This document shows, in pieces, positions 1-9,089 of a DNA stretch of 36,555 nucleotides. The stretch is from Wohlfahrtiimonas larvae (GTDB taxonomy: Bacteria > Pseudomonadota > Gammaproteobacteria > Cardiobacteriales > Wohlfahrtiimonadaceae): NCBI RefSeq assembly GCF_002006755.1, contig NZ_MVDO01000175.1, forward strand, positions 1-36,555, in the 5' to 3' direction. Position numbers and translations under genes: made by a program. A model generated the notes under the pieces. The model was not told where the DNA came from and did not search any database. It saw only the letters and a program-made list of their open reading frames with translations. Every line of letters begins with the position of its first letter. Position 1 is the first letter of the stretch.

Positions 1-1
1 A

Positions 2-1873
2 GATAATGTCAGCTTTGAAATCCATAAAGGTGAAATCTTTGGATTCTTAGGCTCTAACGGTTGTGGTAAATCCACCACGATGAAAATGCTCACAGGTTTA
101 TTGCCTGCAACTGAAGGCCAAGCTTGGCTTTTTGGTAAAGAGATTAATCCCAAAGATTTGGATACACGCCGCCGCGTTGGCTATATGTCCCAAGCATTCT
201 CTTTGTATAGTGAATTAACGGTATTACAAAACTTAGAATTACACGCACGTTTATTCCATGTGCCTGAAAATGAAATCAATGCGCGCGTCAATGAAATGGT
301 TGCACGCTTTGAATTGAAAGATGTATTACACGCTTTACCGGATGATATTCCACTCGGTATGCGCCAACGGTTATCTTTAGCAGTTGCCATGGTGCATAAA
401 CCTGAATTGTTAATTTTGGATGAGCCAACATCAGGTGTTGATCCTGTTGCTCGTGATAATTTTTGGCGGTTATTGATTGATTTATCCCGTAATGATGGTG
501 TAACTATCTTTATTTCTACACACTTTATGAATGAGGCATTACGCTGCGACAGAATGTCCATGATGCATGCAGGTAAAGTGTTAGATAGTGACACGCCACA
601 AAGTTTAATCTTAAAACAAGAAACAAATACTTTAGAAGAAGCATTCATTAAATACTTAATCGATGCGGGTGCAGGTACAGATGATGAAGATCAGCCTAAA
701 TCCCTCACACAAGGTAATCCAGTACATACTTCAACAGAGCATTTTCAACGTTTCAGTTGGCAAAGATTACTCAGCTACACATGGCGAGAAGCTCTCGAAT
801 TAAAACGTGATCCCATTCGGGCAACTCTAGCCTTACTTGGCTCAATTATTCTAATGTTTGCGATTGGCTTCGGTGTAACATTGGATGTTGAAGATTTACC
901 TTATGCCATTTTTGATCGCGACCAAACAACATTAAGCCAAAATTATGCCAATGATATTTCAGGTTCCCGATATTTTATAGAGAAACCACCTATTCATAAC
1001 TATGAAGAGCTAGATAGGCGTATGCAAAGCGGTGATATTGCTTTAGCAATCGAAATACCTGGTAATTTTGCTCGAGATATCGCCAAAGGCACACCCACTA
1101 CTATTGGTGTATGGGTTGATGGTGCAATGCCCAAACGCGCTGAAACCATTCGCGGTTACGTGCAAGGTTTACATCAAGGTTGGTTAACTAGTATGGCAAA
1201 ATACGAATATGGTGTCGATCTACAACCAAGTTATAACGTCGAAATGCGTTACCGTTATAACCCTGATGTTAAGAGCATTCAAGCCATTGTTCCTGCAATT
1301 ATCCCTATATTGCTTTTACTCATTCCATCCATGTTAACTGCATTATCGGTGGTTCGAGAAAAAGAGATGGGCTCTATTATCAATTTATATGTGACACCAG
1401 TGACTAAGTTAGAATTTTTACTAGGTAAACAAATTCCTTATGTTGCAATTTCAATGCTCAATTATATATTGATGGTTATTCTTGCCATTTACTTTTTTGG
1501 CGTCCCTATGAAAGGCAGCTTCTTAGCACTATCACTCGTAACATTACTGTTCTGTATCTTCTCAACAGGCTTTGGCTTATTAGCATCGACACTCACTAAT
1601 AGCCAAATTGGTGCGATCTTCTTTACAGTCATTCTTACGTTGATTCCTGCTGTACAATTTTCAGGCTTAATCAATCCTGTGTCATCCCTGGAAGGTTTTG
1701 GCGCTATTGTTGGTCAAATTTACCCAACCTCCCATATGCTCACTGCAACTCGAGGTGTCTTTAGCAAAGCTCTACATCTTAATTCACTCACCCATGAGCT
1801 GATGGTTTTAATGATCGTTGTGCCCATCATTATTATAACGAGCGTTACCTTACTGAAGAAGCAGGAGGCATAA
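2..1873 (+). CDS. rbbA: RbbA/YhiH-type ABC ATPase-permease fusion, 3' part
   Basis: The reading frame is open from base 2, so the gene begins upstream of the window; 623 residues are visible. In view are one ABC ATPase domain and an ABC2-type permease. Walker [10 protein letters not shown] is at visible residues 17-25, the Q-loop lies in VGYMSQAF, the signature is the atypical PLGMRQRL, Walker B is [10 protein letters not shown] and the switch His is in ISTHFMNEA. The permease has a first helix near 840-880 and a hydrophobic cluster from about 1280 to 1855. RbbA proteins of about 910 aa carry two ATPase domains before the permease, so roughly 290 residues including the first ATPase should lie outside. 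The E. coli homologue is described as ribosome-associated, but the architecture is that of an exporter. It is followed after one base by the yhhJ-type permease, with which it probably forms a transporter. Family call is strong; substrate unknown. Confidence 0.9.
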   Translation, partial: DNVSFEIHKGEIFGFLGSNGCGKSTTMKMLTGLLPATEGQAWLFGKEINPKDLDTRRRVGYMSQAFSLYSELTVLQNLELHARLFHVPENEINARVNEMVARFELKDVLHALPDDIPLGMRQRLSLAVAMVHKPELLILDEPTSGVDPVARDNFWRLLIDLSRNDGVTIFISTHFMNEALRCDRMSMMHAGKVLDSDTPQSLILKQETNTLEEAFIKYLIDAGAGTDDEDQPKSLTQGNPVHTSTEHFQRFSWQRLLSYTWREALELKRDPIRATLALLGSIILMFAIGFGVTLDVEDLPYAIFDRDQTTLSQNYANDISGSRYFIEKPPIHNYEELDRRMQSGDIALAIEIPGNFARDIAKGTPTTIGVWVDGAMPKRAETIRGYVQGLHQGWLTSMAKYEYGVDLQPSYNVEMRYRYNPDVKSIQAIVPAIIPILLLLIPSMLTALSVVREKEMGSIINLYVTPVTKLEFLLGKQIPYVAISMLNYILMVILAIYFFGVPMKGSFLALSLVTLLFCIFSTGFGLLASTLTNSQIGAIFFTVILTLIPAVQFSGLINPVSSLEGFGAIVGQIYPTSHMLTATRGVFSKALHLNSLTHELMVLMIVVPIIIITSVTLLKKQEA

Positions 1874-1874
1874 A

Positions 1875-3005
1875 ATGAAAATTCAAAAGACTGCCAATAT
1901 TTACCACTTGGGTATCAAAGAATTATGGAGTTTAATTCGTGATCCTATTTTATTAGTCTTAATCGTTTTTGCATTCACTGGCATGGTTTATACGGCCGCA
2001 ACAGCAATGCCCGATGGTTTAAAAAATGCATCCATTGTCTTTGTAGATGAAGATCGTTCAACATTATCTAACCGTATTAAAACGGCTTTTTATCCTCCTG
2101 AATTCACAAACCCACAAGATATTAGCATCAATGAAATGGATCGAGGGCTTGATAAAGGTGATTATACCTTTGTGGTTAATATTCCACCTTATTTTCAAAA
2201 AGATGTCATGGCCGGAAAGCAACCCTCCATACAATTAAACATTGATGCCACAAGGATGTCACAAGCCTTCACAGGTAATATGATTGTAAATCAAATTATC
2301 AACGGTGAAGTGAATGAGTTTTTAGATAGAGCTCGGCTCCCTATAGAATATCCTGTTAAGATTGAAGAACGCATGCGTTTCAATCCGAACTTAACAGCAT
2401 CTTGGTTTGGCGCTCTCATTGAAGTCATTAATTTAATTACCTTATTGGCAATTGTTTTAACAGGCGCGGCACTCATTAGAGAACAAGAAAAAGGTACTGT
2501 TGAACACCTTCTTGTTATGCCTCTCACGCCATTTGAAATTATGCTATCAAAAATTTGGTCAATGGGAATAGTAGTTTTGATCTCAGCAACATTATCACTC
2601 ATATTTATTGTTAAAGGCGCACTGAGTATTCCCATTATTGGATCAATTCCGCTATTTTTATTAGGTTCTATACTACATTTATTTGCCATCAGTTCTATCG
2701 GAATCTATTTAGCTACTATTGCCCGAAACATGCCGCAATTTGGCATGCTAATGCTTTTAGTTTTAATTCCCTTACAAATGCTATCTGGCGGAATGACACC
2801 ACGAGAAAGTATGCCTGAAATTATTCAAAACATTATGTTGATCGCACCTACAACCCATTTTATAGAATTAAGTAAAGCCATCCTATTTAAAGATGCTGGT
2901 TTTACAATTGTTTGGCAACAGTTTATGATGCTGCTTCTCATTGGCATCGTGTTTTTCTACTTTGCGCATCAGCGTTTTCGATCTACAATTAGCAAAATGG
3001 CTTAA
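1875..3005 (+). CDS. yhhJ: YhhJ-type ABC-2 transporter permease
   Basis: A 376-residue inner-membrane permease, matching the usual length of the YhhJ family. An N-terminal helix (about residues 22-45) is followed by a periplasmic domain of roughly 130 residues. Five further hydrophobic segments lie in the C-terminal half, the ABC2_membrane arrangement. The start ATG lies one base after the rbbA stop and has a perfect AGGAGG at 1863-1868, inside the end of rbbA, so the two are co-transcribed and probably translationally coupled. In other proteobacteria this gene sits in a yhiI (HlyD-like adaptor)-rbbA-yhhJ operon; an adaptor gene would be expected just upstream of the window. Substrate unknown; drug or large-molecule export is a guess. 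Confidence 0.88.
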   Translation: MKIQKTANIYHLGIKELWSLIRDPILLVLIVFAFTGMVYTAATAMPDGLKNASIVFVDEDRSTLSNRIKTAFYPPEFTNPQDISINEMDRGLDKGDYTFVVNIPPYFQKDVMAGKQPSIQLNIDATRMSQAFTGNMIVNQIINGEVNEFLDRARLPIEYPVKIEERMRFNPNLTASWFGALIEVINLITLLAIVLTGAALIREQEKGTVEHLLVMPLTPFEIMLSKIWSMGIVVLISATLSLIFIVKGALSIPIIGSIPLFLLGSILHLFAISSIGIYLATIARNMPQFGMLMLLVLIPLQMLSGGMTPRESMPEIIQNIMLIAPTTHFIELSKAILFKDAGFTIVWQQFMMLLLIGIVFFYFAHQRFRSTISKMA

Positions 3006-3028
3006 CTGAAAATTATAAGAGGAACTCA

Positions 3029-3511
3029 ATGATTCACCCCACTCCAATAACTCATACGATATCTTCGCCCGTAGATCTCTTGAAGATTATTCAGCAAATT
3101 GAGCTATCATCTAATCACCATCTATTTTATTTAGGTTTGCACAGCCCATATGATGTTGCTAATTGCAGCCCAAAAACTGCATTAGATGTTTCTCGTAATC
3201 CACTCATTGCTCTATTTTTTGCTTGTATCGATAACAGCCCACACAATGGGGAAATTATTATTTATCATATTCCTAAACAAAAAATTAGCCGCGCATTGAT
3301 GGGCTATGATAATGATATTTTGGTTCGCACAGAACGTGGCACGTTTATCTTTGTAAATGATCAACAACATGAAGCAAGCTTGCTTGCAAAAGATAAGATA
3401 AATCAAGCGCCGATTGAAATTATTGTAAATAAAGATGCCAAACAAGCTATTATTCTTGAGCTGGAGAAATTAGGTGTATCAATGATTACACTCTATCCAG
3501 AAATGGCTTAA
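3029..3511 (+). CDS. Small FRG-like domain protein
   Basis: A 160-residue cytoplasmic protein with no signal peptide or membrane segment. The central LDVSRNPLIALFFAC (about residues 51-65) fits the core FRG-domain pattern (LLDwT-x-NPLvALyFA). The later RTERGTFIF and the ending ELEKLGVSMITLYPEM fit the distal part of the same domain. The N-terminal half of a normal FRG domain, including the namesake F-R-G residues, is missing; residues 33-50 are not the usual QHyGLPTR segment. It is therefore a compact or truncated family member. Shine-Dalgarno AAGAGGA is at 3017-3023. It follows yhhJ by 23 bases on the same strand and precedes a terminator, so it is probably the last gene of the exporter operon. 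Function unknown; the family call rests on motif resemblance only. Confidence 0.6.
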   Translation: MIHPTPITHTISSPVDLLKIIQQIELSSNHHLFYLGLHSPYDVANCSPKTALDVSRNPLIALFFACIDNSPHNGEIIIYHIPKQKISRALMGYDNDILVRTERGTFIFVNDQQHEASLLAKDKINQAPIEIIVNKDAKQAIILELEKLGVSMITLYPEMA

Positions 3512-3515
3512 AACA

Positions 3516-3540
3516 AAAACTCTGCTTTTGCAGAGTTTTT
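3516..3540. terminator. Bidirectional intrinsic terminator
   Basis: A perfect 10-bp stem AAAACTCTGC (3516-3525) / GCAGAGTTTT (3530-3539) with a TTTT loop. It has a T-run on the + side, and on the other strand the stem is followed by a T-rich run. It sits between the convergent FRG-like gene and the autotransporter gene, so it can end both transcripts. Confidence 0.85.
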
Positions 3541-3564
3541 ATATAATAGTACTTAATATTCAAA

Positions 3565-6489
3565 CTAAAAATTGTAGTTGAATCCAATCTGAAGCTCGGT
3601 ATTCTTAAATTTATTCTTACCTTTTTGATAGCCAACATGTGCAAATAGGGAGATATCTTTAGAAACATGACCCTGAGCACCAACTTTCATCTCCCAGACA
3701 TTACGACCAATACGGCTAGACTCCTTCATGTTATTAACATAAATTGCATTATCCATGCCATTATGCAACCAGTTCATTTCCACATATGGACGCAATGCAT
3801 CATTATTATCACGATAGCCATAGAAACGTGCTCCCAAACGAGTATTCAAACCTTTTGCTTTATTATTTCTGAATCTAGTTCCTGTGCCATCAACCATATT
3901 TTTCATTTTAATATAGTTGTAAGTCACTTGAGCATGCGGCTCTAACACCCAACTCGTATTATTATCATCACTTTGACCGACAATAAAACCATGGCCTGCT
4001 TCAATCGAAATAGCAAAACCATGACCATTATATGAAGTTGAGCCTGCTGTCCGCTGTCCTTCATAAGTGGCAGATTTAAGTTTATTGCGGTACTTCGCTA
4101 AGTGCCCCCACATATCAATGTATGGACCAATATCATCTTGCTTGAACCAACTATAATAAGCGCCTAATTGATATCCATGGACACGACCATCTGTCTTAGT
4201 TCCTGTTTGCAAGGAGCGATTTTTAACATCACTATACCCATATCCACCATAGATACCAAATACCTTACCTCTTTCTTCATTTTGGTCTTGATATAAATCC
4301 CAACCCAATTGAATCAATGTATTTTCAATTTTCAAGGATTGAGTATTTTCCATATGTTTAGTCTTAGTTTCGTTATATTGGATTCTTCCCCAAACAGTTT
4401 CATCTGGCTTACGAACATTATCACGACGATCCAAAATATTCTGATTAAACATATTAGCAGCAGCATATTGCATACCTAAATAAGCCCCAACAACAGGATT
4501 CTTTAATAATTCAGATGGATCTATTGGAACTTCAGGATCAGTCGGTTTTGTTGGGTCAAAATTGACTAAATAAAATCCTTGTTCACCATTACCATTGGTA
4601 TCAACTGCTGATAATTTATACTCATATAAACCATAGGTTACTGCATTTCCCAATTTGAAAGCGCGATTATCTTGTGTGCCAAGCGTTTGAATTAAGCGAA
4701 TACCATGCGCTTCTGTTTGTACTTCTGACTCTTCTATTTTAGTAATATAAATATTGCTAGCTGCATCTCCCAATTGAACATTATCTAAAATTAACATATC
4801 GCTTCGGCTAGCTTCTGCACCTTTATTTAAGGTTGTACTCAAAAGAATATCACCACCATTAGCAATAAATGTTCCCATTGCGCCATTATGACCACTAATT
4901 TTTAAAACATTTCCTGACAATCCCTCACCACGAAGGTCAATAATACCAGAGTGTTTAAATTCATTGACACCTGCTAAATGCGCTTGAACAATTCCTGTTT
5001 CTGATACAGAGATATTATTCACACCAGGAACAGCTAACTCACCAGTTTTATCCACTTGTGTGGCATTCGATTTTACAAACTTAATAGTCCCTTGATTATC
5101 AATATTACCACCAGCAAAATTAGATACTGCTACATTTTTGGTATCATTCTCAACATGTCGTAATTCAAATACACCGCCTTTTTCATTCACAAAGTCCATT
5201 TTAGCATCAGCTAAAATACGACCTGTGATTGTGCCTGAGTTCGTGATACTTGAATCTAATTGGCTCGTAGATCTAATTGCTAAATCATTTTTTGCACTGA
5301 TTTTCCCTTCATTATTAAGCTGATTACTCCCTTCAGCCAAAAATACACCAGCCTCAGATCCACCTTTAAGTACAGAATTTTGACCAAAATTTAAAACACC
5401 TTGTTGATTTGTACTTAAAACGATAGCACTTTGACCATTACTAGCATCTACAATACCATTATTCATAATAGTTGCAGCGCCTTGCGATTTATATTGAATT
5501 AAATAAATCCCATATGCATCTGATACAACATTGCCGCGATTAATGATTGTTGTTTCACCTAAGCCCTCATTTCTAGAAAAGATACCAACACCACTCCCTG
5601 TGACTTTAATATTTGCAGCAGTATCAATAGTAATTTTTGAATCTTTATCGCCTTTTGGGTTGATGGCTGCACTAACCCCATGCACCCCTTCTTCATGTAT
5701 ATGTACCTTAGATTTAGAATTTTCAACCTCAATATTAATGTCAGGATTATCTAACAAAATATTAACATTGCCTGTACCTTCTAATACTCGAGCAAAAATA
5801 GCATTACCATTATTAGTTTCAATCAAACCTTTGCCTAAAAAATAAATTGACGCATCACCATGGTGAGTGTTTGATTCAATAGCATCCGCAATACTCGAGT
5901 CCTCGCCACCAAAAACAGCATAGTTTTTAACATTCAAAGTCGCATCTCTATGAATTGTAATTGTTGAATTCCCACCTTTTTCAGAGAAATTTTCTAACAT
6001 CACTGCTGTATCAGCAAGCTTCCCAAGGACAACATTATTTTCACCAGAAAAATCCAATGCCAAATTTCCTTCCGCCGTATCTCTCAAAGATACATAAACA
6101 CCCGATGCAAAATTATTATTAATTAAATTCAAACCATCTACAGATAAAGAAACATCTCCCTGATCTGCTGTATTTAGCAAAGCAATCGCACCATCCTGAA
6201 TCCAATATCCTCCATCATGGTTTTTCTGTGCATCCATAATGACATTACTAACTTTGTATTCACCAACAGCATCTGTAACAAGAACTGATCGTAAACAAGT
6301 ACTATCTTGCATAACACCATTTGCATCAAATTCACAGGACTGCGCATAACTCATACTGATTAATATAGCCATCGTTCCCATTATCATTGGGCTTGATGAT
6401 TTTGATTTGCTCTTACTTTTCGCCAATTCTGATACAACAATACATCTTTGTGTAACAGCACACCAAATAACCTTAAAAACACTATTCAT
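3565..6489 (-). CDS. Classical (type Va) autotransporter with ESPR signal peptide
   Basis: 974 residues. Residues 1-24 (MNSVFKVIW...VVSELAKS) match the extended signal peptide region of large autotransporters. A lysine/serine run and a hydrophobic stretch (about 34-49) follow, with likely cleavage after SYA (residue 49). The passenger, to about residue 650, is rich in Asn, Ser, Thr and Gly. It contains repeated rungs such as NRGNV, NNGIVDAS, NEGKISA and NSGTITG, typical of a right-handed beta-helix. A proline-rich linker (about 645-655) leads to a C-terminal beta-barrel of about 310 residues ending in Phe, as needed for BAM insertion. I see no serine-protease or lipase motif, so adhesion or autoaggregation is the likeliest role, by inference. 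The only early cysteines are a close pair (C52, C65). It is a single-gene transcript bounded by a terminator at its 3' end. Confidence 0.92.
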   Translation of the reverse strand: MNSVFKVIWCAVTQRCIVVSELAKSKSKSKSSSPMIMGTMAILISMSYAQSCEFDANGVMQDSTCLRSVLVTDAVGEYKVSNVIMDAQKNHDGGYWIQDGAIALLNTADQGDVSLSVDGLNLINNNFASGVYVSLRDTAEGNLALDFSGENNVVLGKLADTAVMLENFSEKGGNSTITIHRDATLNVKNYAVFGGEDSSIADAIESNTHHGDASIYFLGKGLIETNNGNAIFARVLEGTGNVNILLDNPDINIEVENSKSKVHIHEEGVHGVSAAINPKGDKDSKITIDTAANIKVTGSGVGIFSRNEGLGETTIINRGNVVSDAYGIYLIQYKSQGAATIMNNGIVDASNGQSAIVLSTNQQGVLNFGQNSVLKGGSEAGVFLAEGSNQLNNEGKISAKNDLAIRSTSQLDSSITNSGTITGRILADAKMDFVNEKGGVFELRHVENDTKNVAVSNFAGGNIDNQGTIKFVKSNATQVDKTGELAVPGVNNISVSETGIVQAHLAGVNEFKHSGIIDLRGEGLSGNVLKISGHNGAMGTFIANGGDILLSTTLNKGAEASRSDMLILDNVQLGDAASNIYITKIEESEVQTEAHGIRLIQTLGTQDNRAFKLGNAVTYGLYEYKLSAVDTNGNGEQGFYLVNFDPTKPTDPEVPIDPSELLKNPVVGAYLGMQYAAANMFNQNILDRRDNVRKPDETVWGRIQYNETKTKHMENTQSLKIENTLIQLGWDLYQDQNEERGKVFGIYGGYGYSDVKNRSLQTGTKTDGRVHGYQLGAYYSWFKQDDIGPYIDMWGHLAKYRNKLKSATYEGQRTAGSTSYNGHGFAISIEAGHGFIVGQSDDNNTSWVLEPHAQVTYNYIKMKNMVDGTGTRFRNNKAKGLNTRLGARFYGYRDNNDALRPYVEMNWLHNGMDNAIYVNNMKESSRIGRNVWEMKVGAQGHVSKDISLFAHVGYQKGKNKFKNTELQIGFNYNF

Positions 6490-6653
6490 AATTCCCTATC
6501 CTCTTATTATTCTAAATATAGTGATAACAATTTTCTCCTCTATATAATTAAGTGTAGAATAGGTTTTTAATTTATTGTTGTGAGTGATAAATAAAAATTT
6601 ATATTCAATAACAGCCAACTACGTTACTAATTCATTCACTATAAAAACGCTTA

Positions 6654-7724
6654 TTATTTTTTATTTATTTGCTGATCAATTGCCCACTGGATATGATTTT
6701 TCAAAAACTCTTCATCAGTTTCTAAGTCTTGTAATGCACCAATAATTTCAGGATTATAATCTGCATTACCCAAAGCTACTGTAATGTTTCGAATGAAACG
6801 AGCATGCCCAATTCTGCGAATTGGCATTCCTTCTGTTTTTTTGAGAAAAGTGGCTTCATTCCACTTTAACAAATCCAACAAACTAATATTATTGAGCGAA
6901 TGCCTTGGCGTAAAATCCTCTAAAATCTCATGATTCGCAAAACGATTCCATGGACAAAACAACTGACAATCATCACAGCCAAAGATCCGATTACCCATTA
7001 ATGGACGTAGTTCTTCATCAATTTCACCATAATGTTCGATTGTTAAGTAAGAAATACAACGGCGTGCATCCACAACATGAGGCTCTACAATAGCCCCTGT
7101 TGGACATTTTTGAATGCATTTAGTACAGCGCCCACAGTGTTTATCCACAGGTTCACTTGGGATAACAATCGGCAATGTAATGAACAATTCGCCCAAGAAA
7201 AAGTATGAGCCTTTCTCTCGATCGATGATCAGAGTATTTTTACCACTGAATCCCAAACCTGAGCGTTCTGCTAATTCACGCTCCATAATCGGTGCGCTAT
7301 CCGTAAATGCACGAAACTCTACATCAGGAAAATGTTCACGAATCCATTCACCTAATTTTGTTAATCGTTTACGGATTACATTATGATAATCACGCCCTAA
7401 TGCATAACGGGCAATATACGCTTGCTGATCTTGCTTGAGTGTGATCATCGCTTCTTCATTATTATGATAATATGGCAATCGGAACGTCAAAATACTTTGC
7501 GTATTGTCCATCAATCGCCCGGGCTCAAAGCGAAGATCACCATGCTTTTCCATATAATCCATCGTGCCGTGATAACCTTTGGCTAACCAAGCTTCATAAC
7601 CTGCTTTCACATCCAATGGATCAGGCGATTGACTACTCACATGCGTAAACCCCAAAGATTGGGCTTTTGCTAATAATGCGTCAATAAATGTCGCATCATT
7701 ACAATTGGCAAACTGCTTATCCAC
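6654..7724 (-). CDS. queG: Epoxyqueuosine reductase QueG
   Basis: Cytoplasmic cobalamin- and Fe-S-dependent enzyme that reduces epoxyqueuosine to queuosine in the wobble position of GUN-anticodon tRNAs, the last step of queuosine synthesis. Visible hallmarks are the [11 protein letters not shown] segment with the catalytic-type Asp, [10 protein letters not shown], a first ferredoxin-like cluster [15 protein letters not shown] and a second [11 protein letters not shown]. There is no in-frame ATG at the 5' end. The frame can start at GTG 7724, overlapping the coaD stop by 8 bases (chosen, 356 aa), or at TTG 7751, which would overlap coaD by 35 bases. Neither has a strong Shine-Dalgarno. The overlap indicates co-transcription and translational coupling with coaD. 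The 3' end is followed by 164 AT-rich bases without a clear terminator. Confidence 0.93.
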   Translation of the reverse strand: MDKQFANCNDATFIDALLAKAQSLGFTHVSSQSPDPLDVKAGYEAWLAKGYHGTMDYMEKHGDLRFEPGRLMDNTQSILTFRLPYYHNNEEAMITLKQDQQAYIARYALGRDYHNVIRKRLTKLGEWIREHFPDVEFRAFTDSAPIMERELAERSGLGFSGKNTLIIDREKGSYFFLGELFITLPIVIPSEPVDKHCGRCTKCIQKCPTGAIVEPHVVDARRCISYLTIEHYGEIDEELRPLMGNRIFGCDDCQLFCPWNRFANHEILEDFTPRHSLNNISLLDLLKWNEATFLKKTEGMPIRRIGHARFIRNITVALGNADYNPEIIGALQDLETDEEFLKNHIQWAIDQQINKK

Positions 7725-8208
7725 GTAACTTACTATGTAATCCCACTTCAACGATTGGATGAATAAAATTACTCACATCACCGTGCAGGCGAAATGCTTC
7801 TTTAATCATGGATGAAGAAATGAACGAATATTTTTCTGATGGTGTTAAAAAAAGCGTTTCCACTTCTGGGCGCAAATTACGATTCAGACTTGCCATTTGA
7901 AATTCATATTCAAAATCTGAAACCGCACGCAATCCACGAATAATGACATTCGCATTCGCTTCTTTCATGTAATGCACAAGCAAAGTGCTAAAGCCTTGAA
8001 CTTCAATATTTTCATCATCCTGAAAAATTTCTTCTGCCATTGCAATGCGTTCTTCCACGGTAAACAACGGGCGTTTAGAAGGCGAAGTTTCACTCGCAAC
8101 TGCCACAATTACTTTGTCAAAGATACGTGCAGCCCTTCTTGCAATATCAATATGCCCATTTGTAATGGGATCAAATGTTCCCGGATAAACTGCAATGGTT
8201 TGTGTCAT
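7717..8208 (-). CDS. coaD: Phosphopantetheine adenylyltransferase CoaD
   Basis: 163 residues, the normal length. It transfers AMP from ATP to 4'-phosphopantetheine, the penultimate step of coenzyme A synthesis, in the cytoplasm. The nucleotidyltransferase motif [10 protein letters not shown] is at residues 10-19, and the ATP-binding ISSSMIKE motif near the C-terminus is intact. The start is an ATG with an AAGAGA-type Shine-Dalgarno. A perfect TATAAT lies 35 bases upstream on the minus strand. It is the first gene of a coaD-queG pair and is transcribed divergently from the methyltransferase-like gene at 8253. Confidence 0.97.
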   Translation of the reverse strand: MTQTIAVYPGTFDPITNGHIDIARRAARIFDKVIVAVASETSPSKRPLFTVEERIAMAEEIFQDDENIEVQGFSTLLVHYMKEANANVIIRGLRAVSDFEYEFQMASLNRNLRPEVETLFLTPSEKYSFISSSMIKEAFRLHGDVSNFIHPIVEVGLHSKLRG

Positions 8209-8242
8209 AATAATCTCTTTATTGTCACAAAAGAAAATGGAT

Positions 8243-8248
8243 ATTATA
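8243..8248 (-). promoter_or_regulatory. -10 element for coaD
   Basis: TATAAT on the minus strand. It would start transcription near 8236 and leave a leader of about 27 nt with a Shine-Dalgarno in front of coaD. No good -35 box is seen at 16-18 bases. The same bases overlap a weaker plus-strand promoter: TTGTCA at 8222-8227, then TTATAG at 8245-8250 with 17-base spacing. Confidence 0.5.
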
Positions 8249-8252
8249 GCTT

Positions 8253-9014
8253 ATGTCGGCATTCAATCACCGAGCTTTATTGCACAAAAATCCTGATTTA
8301 TTTCAAGACCATGCTTTTTTACACCATGAAATCGCAGAAAGGCTCGTAACTTATCTGCAAGAAAATCCAAATTTTGCACCAAAAAATATTTTAGAAATGG
8401 GCAAAGTAGACCAACAATTGATGACTGTCTTTCAAGAAGCTTATCCTAATACAAATTATGCTGAGCTACATGAAGGCGATGATCAAGCACCTGCGGATCT
8501 CATCATCAGCAATCTATACTTGCAAGATTCTGCCAATATTGAAACTACGATTCAAACCATGAAGAATCATTTGAATCCCAATGGCAAAATCTTCCTAAGC
8601 ACCATTGCTGAAGGCAGTTTTGAAAATTGTATGATGGTGGATGGCCCAGAATTTAATGAATATCCTTCCATTAAGCGCTTAGGTGATTATCTACATTCAC
8701 AAGGCTTTGTGGATGTCATTATGCATTTAGAAAAAATCACTCTGCAATACAATGATCTCAAAGCATTATTGAAAGATATTCGGGTAGCAGGTGGACGATT
8801 ACAAGCACCATTGATGAAAGGTTTGCGTACTCAAAATTGGTATCAAGCTTGGGTGAATCACATGCATCAACAAGCGGATGACAACGGTATTTACGAAATC
8901 ACCATCGAGATTTTGTACGGCCATGCGCAAATGCCGCCATTGCACGCAGCACCATTGAATGAAAAGAACGAAGCTTTCTTTGATTTGAAAAAGCTCCGTA
9001 CTCAGAATTTATAA
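8253..9014 (+). CDS. BioC/NDUFAF5-like class I methyltransferase-fold protein
   Basis: 253 residues, cytoplasmic. The start FNHRALLHKNPDL...FLHHEIAERL, the central DLIISNLYLQD, the post-motif LNPNGKIFLST and the end ITLQYNDLKALLKDIR...EILYGHA follow the BioC / NDUFAF5 family layout. BioC methylates malonyl-ACP in biotin synthesis. Mitochondrial NDUFAF5 is a complex I assembly factor acting on the NuoB-type subunit. The SAM-binding glycine loop (normally DLGCGTG) reads EMGKVDQ here, so SAM binding is doubtful and methyltransferase activity may be lost. No bio genes are adjacent. There is no Shine-Dalgarno before the ATG and the candidate -10 ends only a few bases upstream, so the mRNA may be leaderless or nearly so. 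Fold call good; function uncertain. Confidence 0.68.
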   Translation: MSAFNHRALLHKNPDLFQDHAFLHHEIAERLVTYLQENPNFAPKNILEMGKVDQQLMTVFQEAYPNTNYAELHEGDDQAPADLIISNLYLQDSANIETTIQTMKNHLNPNGKIFLSTIAEGSFENCMMVDGPEFNEYPSIKRLGDYLHSQGFVDVIMHLEKITLQYNDLKALLKDIRVAGGRLQAPLMKGLRTQNWYQAWVNHMHQQADDNGIYEITIEILYGHAQMPPLHAAPLNEKNEAFFDLKKLRTQNL

Positions 9015-9037
9015 TCTTTCGATCAATTAAGTATTGG

Positions 9038-9078
9038 ATTGCTCTTCACTCAATATCAAATATGAAGAGCAATTTTTT
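9038..9078 (+). terminator. Intrinsic terminator after the methyltransferase-like gene
   Basis: An 11-bp perfect stem ATTGCTCTTCA (9038-9048) / TGAAGAGCAAT (9063-9073), a 14-base loop, and a T-run to 9078. It lies 24 bases after the stop at 9014, between convergent genes; the T-run favours plus-strand termination. Confidence 0.8.
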
Positions 9079-9089
9079 ATATTGAGCTA

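Noticed and set aside
181-648. Antisense reading frame of 155 codons inside rbbA
   Set aside because: It lies opposite a strongly conserved ATPase domain, has no ribosome binding site or family resemblance; a coding shadow. The same holds for other antisense frames across nuo, uvrC and the autotransporter.
7725-7751. TTG 7751 as queG start
   Set aside because: It would overlap coaD by 35 bases and has no Shine-Dalgarno; GTG 7724 with an 8-base overlap is simpler, though also without a strong site.
8222-8250. Strong plus-strand promoter for the methyltransferase-like gene
   Set aside because: TTGTCA with TTATAG at 17 bases would place the start of transcription at or past the ATG; the better hexamer here, TATAAT, is on the minus strand for coaD. 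Left as a question in the findings.
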